Shown here one piece after another: positions 32,058 to 41,316 of a stretch of DNA of 64,000 nt (positions within the stretch are counted from its first letter, which is position 1; the number at the start of each line of letters is the position of its first letter). A program made the position numbers and the translations under genes. Origin of the DNA: Streptomyces hygroscopicus (GTDB taxonomy: Bacteria; Actinomycetota; Actinomycetes; Streptomycetales; Streptomycetaceae); the NCBI GenBank assembly GCA_002021875.1, contig CP018627.1, forward strand, positions 9,920,001-9,984,000, read 5' to 3'. The notes beneath the pieces are model-generated. The model saw only the letters and a program-made list of their open reading frames with translations, had not been told where the DNA came from and ran no database searches.

Positions 32058-34520
32058 AAACGCCTCGGACTGCGCAGATCCCTCGCGCTGTTCGCCGGAA
32101 CATTGCTCACCGGCGCCACCCTGACGCTCACCGCCCCGGCGGCGGACGCCGAGCCCGACTCCGGCCGGACGGCCGCCGCCCCCGCCGCTGCCCCCGTGTT
32201 CCAGCAGGTCACCCTGGCCAAGGGGGTGGCCGAGACGGGTGAGCCGATGTCGCTGGCCGTGTTGCCCGACCGCTCGGTGCTGCACACCTCGCGCGATGGC
32301 ACGCTGCGGCTCACCGACGCCGCCGGCACCACCAAGGTCGCCGGCACCCTGCCGGTGTACAGCCACGACGAGGAGGGGCTGCAGGGCGTCGGGGTCGACC
32401 CGGGCTTCAGCGCCAACCGCTTCATCTACCTCTACTACGCGCCGCCGCTGAACACCCCGGGCGGTGACGCCCCGGAGAACGGCACGGCCGCGGACTTCAC
32501 CAAGTTCGACGGCGTCAACCGGCTCTCCCGGTTCGTGCTCAAGACCGACGGCACCCTGGACCGGGCCAGCGAGAAGACCGTGCTGGAGGTCAAGACCTCC
32601 CGTGGCATGTGCTGCCACGTCGGCGGCGACATCGACTTCGACGCACAGGGCAATCTGTATCTGTCGACCGGCGACGACTCCAACCCCTTCGCCTCCGACG
32701 GCTACACGCCCATCGACGAGCGGGCGAGCCGCAATCCGGCCTTCGACGCCCAGCGCAGCGCGGGCAACACCAACGACCTGCGCGGCAAGATCCTGCGCAT
32801 CAAGGTCAAGGCCGACGGCTCGTACGACATCCCTGCGGGCAACCTCTTCGCCCCCGGCACCGCCAAGACCCGCCCCGAGATCTACGCGATGGGATTCCGC
32901 AACCCGTTCCGGATGAGCGTCGACAAGGCCACCGGCGTGGTCTACGTGGGCGACTACGGGCCCGACGCGGGCAACGCCAGCTCCACCCGCGGTCCGCAGG
33001 GCATGGTGGAGTTCGCCCGGGTCACCAAGGCCGGTAATTTCGGCTGGCCCTACTGCGTCGGCAAGAACCAGCCGTACATCGACTACGACTTCGCCACCGG
33101 CACCTCCGGCTCCGCCTTCAACTGCGCCGCGCCGAAGAACACCTCCCCGAACAACACCGGCCTCACCGACCTGCCCCCGGCCCAGGCCGCCTGGATCCCC
33201 TACGACGGCGGGTCGGTGCCCGAGTTCGGCTCCGGCTCGGAATCCCCGATGGCCGGACCGGTCTACCGCTACGACGCCAACCTCAACTCGCCGGTGAAGT
33301 TCCCGCAGGAGTACGACGGCGACTTCTTCGCGGGGGAGTTCGGCCGCAAGTGGATCAAGCGGATCGACCAGGGCGCGGACGGCACGGTCAGCTCCATCAA
33401 CGCCTTCCCCTGGACCGGCACCCAGGTGATGGACATGGCCTTCGGCCCGGATGGCGCGCTGTACGTCCTGGACTACGGCACCGGATGGGGCGCGGGTGAC
33501 GCCAACTCGGCGCTGTACCGCATCGAGAACGTCGTCGGAGGCCGGGCGCCGGTCGCCCAGGCGGCGGGCGACAAGACCTCGGGGCAGGCGCCGCTGCGGG
33601 TCGGCTTCTCCTCGTCCGGCACCAGCGATCCCGACGGCGACGCCATCAGCTACAGCTGGGACTTCGGCGACGGGGGTAAGTCCACCGAGGCCAACCCGGC
33701 GCACACCTACACCGCCAACGGCACCTACACCGCCACCCTGACCGCCCGGGACCCCGGCGGCCTGACCGGCACGGCGAGTGTCCACATCACGGTCGGCAAC
33801 ACCGCGCCGACGGTCACCCTGGAACTGCCCGGGGACGGCCGGCTGTTCACCTTCGGCGACAAGGTGCCCTTCCGCATCAAGGTCAGCGATCCGGAAGACG
33901 GCACCATCGACTGCGCCAAGGTGAAGATCACCCACCTGCTCGGGCACGACAGCCACGCCCACCCCATCACCTCGGCCACCGGCTGTGAGGGCACCCTGCA
34001 GACGCTGGCGGACGGAGAACACGACGAGAACGCCAATATCTTCGGGGTCTTCGACGCCGAATACACCGACAAGGGAGCGGGCGGCCAGCCCGCGCTGACC
34101 ACCCACACCCAGCATGTCGCTCAGCCGAAGCACCGCCAGGCCGAGCACTACACCGCGTTCCAGGGCATCGAGCAGGCGAGTCACTCCACCGCGCACGGTG
34201 GCAAGACCGTCGGCTTCACCGACAACGGCGACTGGATCTCCTTCAAGCCGTACCTCCTGAACAACGCCACCAAGCTGACGGCCCGCATCTCCTCCGGCGG
34301 ACCCGGCGGCACCATCGAGGTCCGCGCGGGCGGCCCCACCGGGACGCTGCTGGGAACCGCGACCGTGCCCGCCACCGGCGGCTGGGAGAACTTCCAGGAC
34401 GTGAGCGCCACGCTCGGCGGCGCCCCCTCGGGGACGACGACGCTCTGCTTCGTCTTCAAGGGCGTCACCGGCCAGGGCAACCTCTTCGACCTGGACGACT
34501 TCACCTTCACCACCGGCTGA
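32049..34520 (+). CDS. Secreted PQQ-type sugar dehydrogenase with PKD and CBM6-like domains
   Basis: 823 residues from GTG 32049 (CGGAGGA upstream). A signal peptide (LRRSLALFAGTLLTGATLTL) is followed by a six-bladed soluble glucose/sorbosone-dehydrogenase propeller (about 50-495; EGLQGVGVDPGF, RNPFRMSVDKATG, MDMAFGPDGALYVLDYGTGW), a PKD domain (about 505-585; YSWDFGDGGKSTEANPAHTY) and a C-terminal carbohydrate-binding module (about 690-823; RQAEHYTAFQGIEQ ... DNGDWISFKPY). It would oxidise glycans outside the cell if PQQ is available. In many streptomycetes these domains are fused to a ThuA domain; here ThuA is a separate gene at 40390. Confidence 0.9.
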   Translation: MHRKRLGLRRSLALFAGTLLTGATLTLTAPAADAEPDSGRTAAAPAAAPVFQQVTLAKGVAETGEPMSLAVLPDRSVLHTSRDGTLRLTDAAGTTKVAGTLPVYSHDEEGLQGVGVDPGFSANRFIYLYYAPPLNTPGGDAPENGTAADFTKFDGVNRLSRFVLKTDGTLDRASEKTVLEVKTSRGMCCHVGGDIDFDAQGNLYLSTGDDSNPFASDGYTPIDERASRNPAFDAQRSAGNTNDLRGKILRIKVKADGSYDIPAGNLFAPGTAKTRPEIYAMGFRNPFRMSVDKATGVVYVGDYGPDAGNASSTRGPQGMVEFARVTKAGNFGWPYCVGKNQPYIDYDFATGTSGSAFNCAAPKNTSPNNTGLTDLPPAQAAWIPYDGGSVPEFGSGSESPMAGPVYRYDANLNSPVKFPQEYDGDFFAGEFGRKWIKRIDQGADGTVSSINAFPWTGTQVMDMAFGPDGALYVLDYGTGWGAGDANSALYRIENVVGGRAPVAQAAGDKTSGQAPLRVGFSSSGTSDPDGDAISYSWDFGDGGKSTEANPAHTYTANGTYTATLTARDPGGLTGTASVHITVGNTAPTVTLELPGDGRLFTFGDKVPFRIKVSDPEDGTIDCAKVKITHLLGHDSHAHPITSATGCEGTLQTLADGEHDENANIFGVFDAEYTDKGAGGQPALTTHTQHVAQPKHRQAEHYTAFQGIEQASHSTAHGGKTVGFTDNGDWISFKPYLLNNATKLTARISSGGPGGTIEVRAGGPTGTLLGTATVPATGGWENFQDVSATLGGAPSGTTTLCFVFKGVTGQGNLFDLDDFTFTTG

Positions 34521-34577
34521 GCCGGGACCGAGCCGGGCCGCGCCGGGCAACCCGAGGGGAACCGCCGGACGGCCCAC

Positions 34578-34613
34578 GCGGCGGGGAGGAGAACGCCGAC
34601 TCCTCCCCGCCGC
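34578..34613 (+). terminator. Strong terminator after the sugar dehydrogenase gene
   Basis: Perfect 14-base-pair stem (GCGGCGGGGAGGAG and its complement) with an 8-base loop, followed by ATTTCTG. Begins 57 bases after the stop codon. Confidence 0.8.
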
Positions 34614-34626
34614 ATTTCTGTGCCCG

Positions 34627-34649
34627 GTGTCAATTCTCTTATCTGACAC
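34627..34649. promoter_or_regulatory. Inverted repeat upstream of the GH38 gene
   Basis: GTGTCA-N11-TGACAC is perfect and lies in the 325-base gap between the dehydrogenase and GH38 genes. Further down, TTGACG (34769) is followed by an AT-rich stretch that could be the GH38 promoter. The palindrome may be a regulator site or a second stem. Confidence 0.35.
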
Positions 34650-34845
34650 AGTCGATGGAGGGCCGCTTATTTTCCTCCTGACAGGGTGTCGGATCGCTTC
34701 TTTTACCCAGTAAATTCGCAGGTCAGAGGAGCAGCTCACGGCAACGGGAGGGTAATTGGGCCGAAGCGTTGACGTGATAACACACATGGTTTTACATAAG
34801 CGTCACGCGCACTTTCCCGGGGGCAGGCAGGAGGAAGGGCCGACC

Positions 34846-37800
34846 ATGCACGACGACCGCCACGCCGTGGAGGAGCGCATCGCGAAGTTCATCGCCGAGC
34901 GCCTGCGCCCGGCGCTGTACGGCGACCGCGTCCCGCTGGAGGTCGCCGCCTGGCACCTCCCGGGGGAGCCGGTGCCGGTGGCCGACGCGCTGCGCGCCGA
35001 GTACCGGCCGTTCGTCATCGGTGGCAGCTGGGGCGGCCCGTGGTCGACCACCTGGTTCCGCGCCACCGCCACGGTCCCCGAACGGTGGGCGGGCCGCCGG
35101 GTGGAGGCCCTGTTCGACCTCGGCTTCGATCTCTCCCGCGGCCCCGGAGGCCAGGCCGAGGGCCTGGTCCACGACGCCGACGGCACCCCGCTGCAGGGCC
35201 TGCACTCCCACAACCGCTCGGTGCCGCTGACCCCCCGCGCCGTCGGCGGCGAGAGCGTGTGCCTGCTCGTCGAGGCCGCCGCCAATCCGCCCATCGTCGG
35301 CAGCGCGGGTATCGGCACCCACTACGGCCACCGGCTCACCGCGGGCGAGGAGGACCTGTACCAGTTGCGCCGCGCCGACCTCGTGGTCCGCGAGGAGGAC
35401 GTCTGGCAGCTCCTCCACGACATGGAGGTGCTGGACGAGCTGATGCGCGAACTGCCCCTCGGACTGCCGCGCCGCCACGAGATCCTGCGCGCGCTCCAGC
35501 GGGCCGTGGACAGCGTGCCCCCGCGCCGCGTCGCCGCGGGCGCCGCGGCGGCCCGGGGGATCCTGCGCCCGGTCCTGGACCGGCGCGCCCACGACACCGC
35601 GCACACCATCGCCGCCGTGGGACACGCCCATATCGACTCCGCCTGGCTGTGGCCGCCGCGCGAGACCGTGCGCAAGTGCGCCCGGACGTTCTCCACCATG
35701 GCCGCGCTGGCCGAGGAGTACCCGGAGCTGGTCTTCGCCTGCTCCTCCGCCCAGAGTTACGCGTGGATGCGCGACCACCAGCCGTACGTCTTCGAGCGGA
35801 TCAAGAAGGCGGTGGCCGACGGCAACTGGGCGCCGGTCGGCGGCATGTGGGTCGAGGCCGACGGCAATCTGCCCGGCGGCGAGGCCCTGGCACGTCAGCT
35901 CGTCCACGGTCGCCGCTTCTTCTCCCAGGAACTCGGCGTGGAGACCGACGGCGTCTGGCTGCCCGACTCCTTCGGCCACACCGCCGCCTACCCGCAGCTC
36001 GCCGCGCTCGCGGGCGCCCGCTGGTTCCTCACCCAGAAGCTGTCCTGGAACGAGACCAACAAGCTGCCCCACCACACCTTCTGGTGGGAGGGGATCGACG
36101 GCACCCGGATCTTCACCCACTTCCCGCCCGTGGACACCTGCGACGCCACCCTGTCCGGCGCCGAGCTGGCCCACGCCGTCGCCACGTACGCCGAGAAGGG
36201 CGCGGGCACCCGCTCCCTGGCCCCCTTCGGCTTCGGCGACGGCGGGGGCGGGCCCACCCGCGAGATGCTGGAGAAGGCCCGGCGCCTGGCCGACCTCGAA
36301 GGCTCGCCACGGGTCAGGGTCCAGTCGCCGTCGGACTTCTTCCGCGAGGCCCGCGAGGAGTACCCCGAGGCGCCCGTGTGGCGCGGCGAGCTGTATCTGG
36401 AGACCCACCGCGGCACCTACACCAGCCAGGCCCGCACCAAGCGCGGCAACCGGCGCAGCGAGGCCCTGCTGCGCGAGGCCGAGCTGTGGGCGGCGACGGC
36501 CGCCGTCCGCACCGGCGAGCCCTATCCGTACGAGACGCTCGACGCGCTGTGGAAGCAGGTGCTGCTCCACCAGTGCCAGGGCATCCTCCCCGGCACCGCC
36601 ATCTCCTGGGTCCACCAGGAGGCCGAGCAGACCTACCGTGCCATCCACCGCGGCCTGGAGCGCATCGTGGCCCGCGTCGCGGGCACCCCGGACACCGCGG
36701 AACCACTCGCCGTCCTCAACGCCGCCCCCCACGCACGGCGCGAGGTGGTCCGCCTGGATGCGCCGCCCGCCGCCGGCGGCCCGGTGCAGAAGCTGTCCGA
36801 CGGCCGGTACGCCGTGCTCGCCCAGGCCCCCGCGCTCGGCGCCGCCGTCCTCGGCACCGGCACCGCCGACCAGGTGCCGGTCACCGCCCGTCCCGCCGAC
36901 GGGGGCGGATACGTCCTGGACAACGGCGCGCTGACGGTCCGTATCGACAGCGACGGGCTGGTCCGCTCCGTCTACGACCACGACCGCGGCAGGGAGTCCA
37001 TCGCGCCCGGTGGCGCCGGGAACCTGCTGCAGCTCCACCCCGACGATCCGGTGCGCTGGAGCGCCTGGAACCTGGACGCCCAGTACCGCAACGCCCATCG
37101 CGACCTGGACACCGCGACCGCCGTCCGGCTCGACGACGAAGGGCCGCTGCTGGCCTGTGTCCGGGTGGAGCGCACCACCGGCCGGTCCGTCGTCGTACAG
37201 CGCCTCGGCCTGGCCGCGGGCAGCCGGATCCTGGAGGTCGACACGGACATCGACTGGCGGGAGGAGGACACCGTCCTCAAGGCCGCCTGGCCGCTGGACG
37301 TGCACGCCGAACGCGTCGCGTCCGAGATCCAGTTCGGCCATGTCGAGCGGCCCACCCACGAGAACACGAGCTGGGACGCCGCCCGCTTCGAGGCGTGGGC
37401 GCACCGCTGGATCCACATCGGCGAACACGGCTGGGGTGCGGCCCTGCTCACCGACTCCACCTACGGGCACGACGTCGCCCGCCTCACCCGCGAGGACGGC
37501 GGAACGACCACCACCCTCCGGCTCACCCTGCTGCGCGGCCCCCACAGCCCCGACCCCCATGCCGACCGGGGCCGGCACCGTTTCCGCTACGCGCTGCACC
37601 CCGGCGCCGACATCGGCGACGCCGTGGCCGCGGGATACGCGTTCAGCCTCCCCTTGCGCCCCGCCGCGCCCCGGCTCACCGGACCGCCGCTGGTCGCGGT
37701 GGGCGATCCGGGCGTCGTGGTGGAGTCGGTCAAGCTCGCCGACGACCGCTCCGGCGACGTCGTGGTCCGGCTCTACGAGTCGCGAGGCGGCCGGGTCCGC

Positions 37801-37956
37801 ACCACCCTGGCGGCCGGATTCGCCGTCGCCCGCGTCCAGGTCGCCGACCTGATGGAGAATCCAACGGTCGAACTGGCCCATGCGCAGGGCGTGTTGGGCC
37901 TGGACTTGCGCCCGTTCCAGATCCTGACCCTCCGGCTGGCGCGCGGGGCGTCGTGA
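34846..37956 (+). CDS. GH38 alpha-mannosidase
   Basis: 1036 residues from ATG 34846 (AGGAGGAAGGG upstream; the frame is open for 90 bases earlier without family similarity). Zinc-binding IAAVGHAHIDSAWLWPPRET starts the catalytic domain at about residue 255; the nucleophile is D374 in GVWLPDSFGHTAAYPQL; the middle and C-terminal beta domains follow. It removes terminal alpha-mannose residues; no signal peptide, so probably cytoplasmic and acting on imported oligosaccharides, although an intact importer is not in the window. The ROK regulator gene overlaps its stop by four bases. Confidence 0.93.
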   Translation: MHDDRHAVEERIAKFIAERLRPALYGDRVPLEVAAWHLPGEPVPVADALRAEYRPFVIGGSWGGPWSTTWFRATATVPERWAGRRVEALFDLGFDLSRGPGGQAEGLVHDADGTPLQGLHSHNRSVPLTPRAVGGESVCLLVEAAANPPIVGSAGIGTHYGHRLTAGEEDLYQLRRADLVVREEDVWQLLHDMEVLDELMRELPLGLPRRHEILRALQRAVDSVPPRRVAAGAAAARGILRPVLDRRAHDTAHTIAAVGHAHIDSAWLWPPRETVRKCARTFSTMAALAEEYPELVFACSSAQSYAWMRDHQPYVFERIKKAVADGNWAPVGGMWVEADGNLPGGEALARQLVHGRRFFSQELGVETDGVWLPDSFGHTAAYPQLAALAGARWFLTQKLSWNETNKLPHHTFWWEGIDGTRIFTHFPPVDTCDATLSGAELAHAVATYAEKGAGTRSLAPFGFGDGGGGPTREMLEKARRLADLEGSPRVRVQSPSDFFREAREEYPEAPVWRGELYLETHRGTYTSQARTKRGNRRSEALLREAELWAATAAVRTGEPYPYETLDALWKQVLLHQCQGILPGTAISWVHQEAEQTYRAIHRGLERIVARVAGTPDTAEPLAVLNAAPHARREVVRLDAPPAAGGPVQKLSDGRYAVLAQAPALGAAVLGTGTADQVPVTARPADGGGYVLDNGALTVRIDSDGLVRSVYDHDRGRESIAPGGAGNLLQLHPDDPVRWSAWNLDAQYRNAHRDLDTATAVRLDDEGPLLACVRVERTTGRSVVVQRLGLAAGSRILEVDTDIDWREEDTVLKAAWPLDVHAERVASEIQFGHVERPTHENTSWDAARFEAWAHRWIHIGEHGWGAALLTDSTYGHDVARLTREDGGTTTTLRLTLLRGPHSPDPHADRGRHRFRYALHPGADIGDAVAAGYAFSLPLRPAAPRLTGPPLVAVGDPGVVVESVKLADDRSGDVVVRLYESRGGRVRTTLAAGFAVARVQVADLMENPTVELAHAQGVLGLDLRPFQILTLRLARGAS

Positions 37957-40199
37957 ACCCGCCCTACCAGGACGCCCCGGGGCTGCCCGAGGAGGACCGC
38001 AGGCTGCTGCGGCACTGGGTGGCGGAGGGCGGTTCGCGTGCCGTCCGCGCCGCCGTCGTCCTGCTCGCCGCCCAGGGCCTGCGCAACGCCGAGATCGCCC
38101 GGCGGCTCGATGTCTCCCGGCAGACGGTGGGCAACTGGCGGCAGCGCTTCGACGTCTCCGGCGTGGCGGGCCTGCGGGAGCGTCCACGGCCCGGGCGGCC
38201 CAGCATCATCGACGAGGCCGAGGTCATCACCCGTACGGTGCTGGCGCCCGACGGCGCCGGCGCCTCTCGCGCGATCGCCCGCGAACTCGGCTACAGCCAC
38301 GCGGCCGTCGCCGCGATCCGCCAGCGCTGGCGGGTCACCCCCGGTAACGCCACCGTTCCCGCCGTGCCCACCCGCCCCCCGCTTCCGCAGGCCGAGGTGT
38401 GGGTGCTCGGCCTGTATCTGGACACCGACCGGGCGCTGCTGCTCGTCGGCACCCGCCCGGCCGCCCACGAACGGCACCACGGCGGCTCGCCGGGCGCCTC
38501 TCCCGGTGCCGATGTCATCGCCGCGGTCGACGCGGCGGTGGAGGCCGCGCTGAAGGTCCCGCCGTCCCCGGCGCCGGGGGAGCGGCGTGGTCAGGACCGG
38601 CCGGCCCGATACCTGGCCGAGGCCCGGCGCCGCCACCCCGGCGCCTCCCTGCACGCCATCACCCTGTGGGATACGGGGGAGGGCGGGCCGTCGTCCCAGC
38701 GGTGGGCCCGGGGCGGGGTGGTCCACCACGCCCTTCCGGTGCGCACCACCTGGCGCACCTTCCTGCGGGCCATGGTCGGCCTGGACTGCACCCGGCACCC
38801 GGAGTCCTCGCACCGCGTCTACCTCGACCTGGCCGCCGCCCTCACGCGCTACGCGGACCGGCCCGGCAGCGCCCGCGAGCGGCAGCCCGTGCGCTGGCTC
38901 CGGGAACCCATCGCCACCCACTTCGCCGGGGCCTCCCGGGCCGGTGGTGGCGAGCAGCGCCGGGAGTCCTGGGGCGGCGCGAACCAGATCGACCTCGGCT
39001 CCTTCAACGAGTGCGTGGTCATCGAGGCGGTACGGCTGGCCGGGACCATCACCCGCGGGGAGATCTCGCACCGCACCGGCCTCACCCAGCAGTCGGTCTC
39101 CCGGATCTCCCGCTCGCTGCTGCACCGCGGCATCCTGGTCGAGGACGACCGGCGGCAGGCCACCTCCGGCAAGCCGCGCACACCGGTGCGGCTGCGCGGT
39201 GACGCCGGGCACGCGCTGGGCATCCATGTCGACCCCGAGGTGCTGACGGCGGTCGTGGTCGACCTCGACGGCGCCATCGTCCGCAGCCGTACGGAACCCG
39301 TCGCGCAGACCGCCAGCCCCGACCAGCTCGTCGACCACATCGCCCGGCTGGGCCGCGGGGTCCTGTCCGCCGCCGGTGGCGCGGTGCGGCCCGGGGGATT
39401 CCTCGGCATCGGCGTGGCCACCCCCGGCCCCGTCGACGTGGCCTCCGGCACCGTCCTCGACCCGCCGCTGCTGTCGGTATGGCGGGATGTGCCGCTGCTG
39501 TACATGCTCAAGGACCGCTTCCCCTGCCCCATCGTCATGGAGAAGGACTCCTCGGCCGCGGCCATCGGGGAGCGGTGGATCGGGCGCGACCGGCGCGCCC
39601 GTGACTTCGTGTACCTGTACCTGGGCACCGGGGTCGGCGCCGGGCTGTTCCTGGGCGGCGACATCCACCGCGGAGTCAGCGCCAACGCGGGGGAGTTCGG
39701 CCAGCTGTGCGCCGTCGCCCTGGAACGGGTCGGCGCGGACGGCAGACCGGAGATCCTGCCCGAGTGCAATCCGCCGGTGTCCATCCCGGAGACGGCCGCC
39801 CGGCTCGGCATGGTCCTCGGCCCGCGCGCCGCGCACGACCCGCGCGAGGCCCACCGGGTGGTGAGCGCGGCGGCCGGGGCCGGCGACCCGGTCGCCGAGA
39901 AGGCCGTGCGCCAGGTCGCCGGGGCGATCGGCAGAGGCGCCCTGTCCCTGGTGGACCTGCTGGACATCGACCTGGTCGTGCTCGGCGGGCCGTTCTTCAC
40001 CGACGGGGTCGCCGGCCTCTACACGGCCGAGATCTCCCGTATCGTCAACGACTTCCCGACCGCCAGACGGCTGCGCCGGGTCGATGTCGAGCGGTCCGTG
40101 CTCAGCCGCGAGGCCGCCGCCGTCGGCGCCGCGTCGACCATCTTCCACGCCACGTTCACACCACGGCTGGCGGGCCGTCCCGCGCCCACGAGGCGGTGA
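37953..40199 (+). CDS. ROK-family regulator fused to an IS630-transposase-like N-terminal module
   Basis: 748 residues in one open frame starting with GTG that overlaps the GH38 stop. Residues 1-130 hold a transposase-type helix-turn-helix (LRNAEIARRLDVSRQTVGNW ... GVAGLRERPRPGRPSI) and a second one (ASRAIARELGYSHAAVAAIR). Residues 150-320 resemble an IS630 DDE domain (VWVLGLYLDTDRALLLVGTR; ASLHAITLWDTGEG; TTWRTFLRAMVGL) but the three catalytic acids are not conserved. From about residue 345 (NQIDLGSFNECVVIEAVRLA) a complete ROK repressor follows: winged helix, then LGIGVATPGPVD and YLYLGTGVGAGLFLGGDIH. The usual ROK zinc cysteines are not obvious. No alternative ATG splits the two parts. Likely regulates the mannosidase gene and neighbours. 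Confidence 0.8.
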   Translation: MNPPYQDAPGLPEEDRRLLRHWVAEGGSRAVRAAVVLLAAQGLRNAEIARRLDVSRQTVGNWRQRFDVSGVAGLRERPRPGRPSIIDEAEVITRTVLAPDGAGASRAIARELGYSHAAVAAIRQRWRVTPGNATVPAVPTRPPLPQAEVWVLGLYLDTDRALLLVGTRPAAHERHHGGSPGASPGADVIAAVDAAVEAALKVPPSPAPGERRGQDRPARYLAEARRRHPGASLHAITLWDTGEGGPSSQRWARGGVVHHALPVRTTWRTFLRAMVGLDCTRHPESSHRVYLDLAAALTRYADRPGSARERQPVRWLREPIATHFAGASRAGGGEQRRESWGGANQIDLGSFNECVVIEAVRLAGTITRGEISHRTGLTQQSVSRISRSLLHRGILVEDDRRQATSGKPRTPVRLRGDAGHALGIHVDPEVLTAVVVDLDGAIVRSRTEPVAQTASPDQLVDHIARLGRGVLSAAGGAVRPGGFLGIGVATPGPVDVASGTVLDPPLLSVWRDVPLLYMLKDRFPCPIVMEKDSSAAAIGERWIGRDRRARDFVYLYLGTGVGAGLFLGGDIHRGVSANAGEFGQLCAVALERVGADGRPEILPECNPPVSIPETAARLGMVLGPRAAHDPREAHRVVSAAAGAGDPVAEKAVRQVAGAIGRGALSLVDLLDIDLVVLGGPFFTDGVAGLYTAEISRIVNDFPTARRLRRVDVERSVLSREAAAVGAASTIFHATFTPRLAGRPAPTRR

Positions 40200-40232
40200 C
40201 CGGATGGCCGGCCAGAGCTTTTTGTCAACGGG

Positions 40233-40242
40233 CTTTGCAAAG
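40233..40242. promoter_or_regulatory. Palindrome CTTTGCAAAG upstream of the ThuA gene
   Basis: A perfect 10-base palindrome, embedded in TTTGTCAACGGGCTTTGCAA, lies 34 bases after the ROK-gene stop. Such AT-rich symmetric sites suit a ROK-type repressor; function inferred from position. Confidence 0.35.
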
Positions 40243-40325
40243 TGGGGCCGACTCGGTACGGTCCCCTTACGCCCACGGAGGCAGCCCCTCCCCTCACCGA
40301 GGCTCGCAGCCGTGCGGCGCCCTGG

Positions 40326-40398
40326 GCGCGACGGCGCGCGCCTGTGCCCAACCCCCTTTGAGAATCACACTTCTCCCCGGAGGTTCCCCGTGCACAGG
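40326..40398 (+). promoter_or_regulatory. Leader element shared with the sugar dehydrogenase gene
   Basis: The block 40326-40347 is identical to 31984-32005; CCTGTGC (40341-40347) can pair with GCACAGG (40392-40398) over the start codon, with a loop one base shorter than in the other copy. CCGGAGG, the ribosome-binding site, would lie inside this loop. Confidence 0.5.
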
Positions 40399-41205
40399 AA
40401 ACGTCCCGATCTGCCCGCCCCCACCCGGCGCCGCTCCGTGATCAAGGCCGCGGCCGGTGCCGTGCTGCTCACCGGCGCGGCGTCCGTGCCCGCCTGGGCC
40501 ACGTCCGCCCGCAGGCGGCCGAGGGCGGGCCGGGTGCTGGTGTTCTCCAGGACGGCGGGCTTCCGCCACGACTCCATCCCCGACGGCATCGCCGCCATCA
40601 AGGACCTCGGCGCGCAGGGCGGCTTCGCCGTCGACGCCACCGAGGACGCCGCCGCCTTCACCCCCGGCAACCTCGCCCGCTACGCCGCGGTGGTCTTCCT
40701 GTCCACCACCGGCGACGTCCTCGACACGGGCGGGCAGACGGCCTTCGAGGGCTATGTCGCGGCGGGCGGCGGCTACGCGGGGGTGCACGCCGCCGCCGAC
40801 ACCGAATACGACTGGCCGTTCTACGGCGGGCTGTGCGGTGCGTGGTTCCAGTCCCACCCGGCGATCCAGCGGGCCACGGTGAAGGTCGAGGACCACGCCC
40901 ACCCGGCGACGGGCCACCTCGGGGACACCTGGGTGCGCACCGACGAGTGGTACAACTACCGCACCAATCCCCGCGATACGGCCACCGTGCACGTGCTCGC
41001 CGCGCTGGACGAGTCCTCGTACACCGGCGGCACCATGAACGGGGACCACCCCATCAGCTGGTACCAGAAGTACAAGGGCGGCCGGGCCTTCTACACCGGC
41101 CTCGGCCACACCAAGGAGTCCTACACCGAGCCCGCCTTCCGGCAGCACCTCCTCGGTGGCATCACGTACGCCATGGGCGTGGCCACAACCGGCCACGGCC
41201 GCTGA
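40390..41205 (+). CDS. Secreted ThuA-domain protein (class I glutamine amidotransferase-like fold)
   Basis: 271 residues from GTG 40390 with GGAGG upstream. Tat-type leader (TRRRSVIKAAAGAVLLTGAA), then the ThuA domain: RVLVFSRTAGFRHDSIPDGI, YAAVVFLSTTGDVL, AAGGGYAGVHAAADTEYDWP, FQSHPAIQ and GRAFYTGLGHTKESYTEPAF. ThuA proteins are linked to trehalose and other sugar catabolism; biochemical role unresolved. Its first residues (MHRKR) equal those of the sugar dehydrogenase because the leader and start are shared. Confidence 0.87.
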   Translation: MHRKRPDLPAPTRRRSVIKAAAGAVLLTGAASVPAWATSARRRPRAGRVLVFSRTAGFRHDSIPDGIAAIKDLGAQGGFAVDATEDAAAFTPGNLARYAAVVFLSTTGDVLDTGGQTAFEGYVAAGGGYAGVHAAADTEYDWPFYGGLCGAWFQSHPAIQRATVKVEDHAHPATGHLGDTWVRTDEWYNYRTNPRDTATVHVLAALDESSYTGGTMNGDHPISWYQKYKGGRAFYTGLGHTKESYTEPAFRQHLLGGITYAMGVATTGHGR

Positions 41206-41316
41206 CCCGGCAGCCGGGCCGCGGGACAGCGGCCCGCCGGGACGGCCGGACGGATCCCGGACCGAGGCAGATCCCGGACCGAGGCAGACCCCCACTCACC
41301 CCTTCCTGGAGTCGCA

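Noticed and set aside
34792..38187. Long minus-strand open frame opposite GH38
   Set aside because: No recognisable domain and shadow-type composition; GH38 motifs are on the plus strand.
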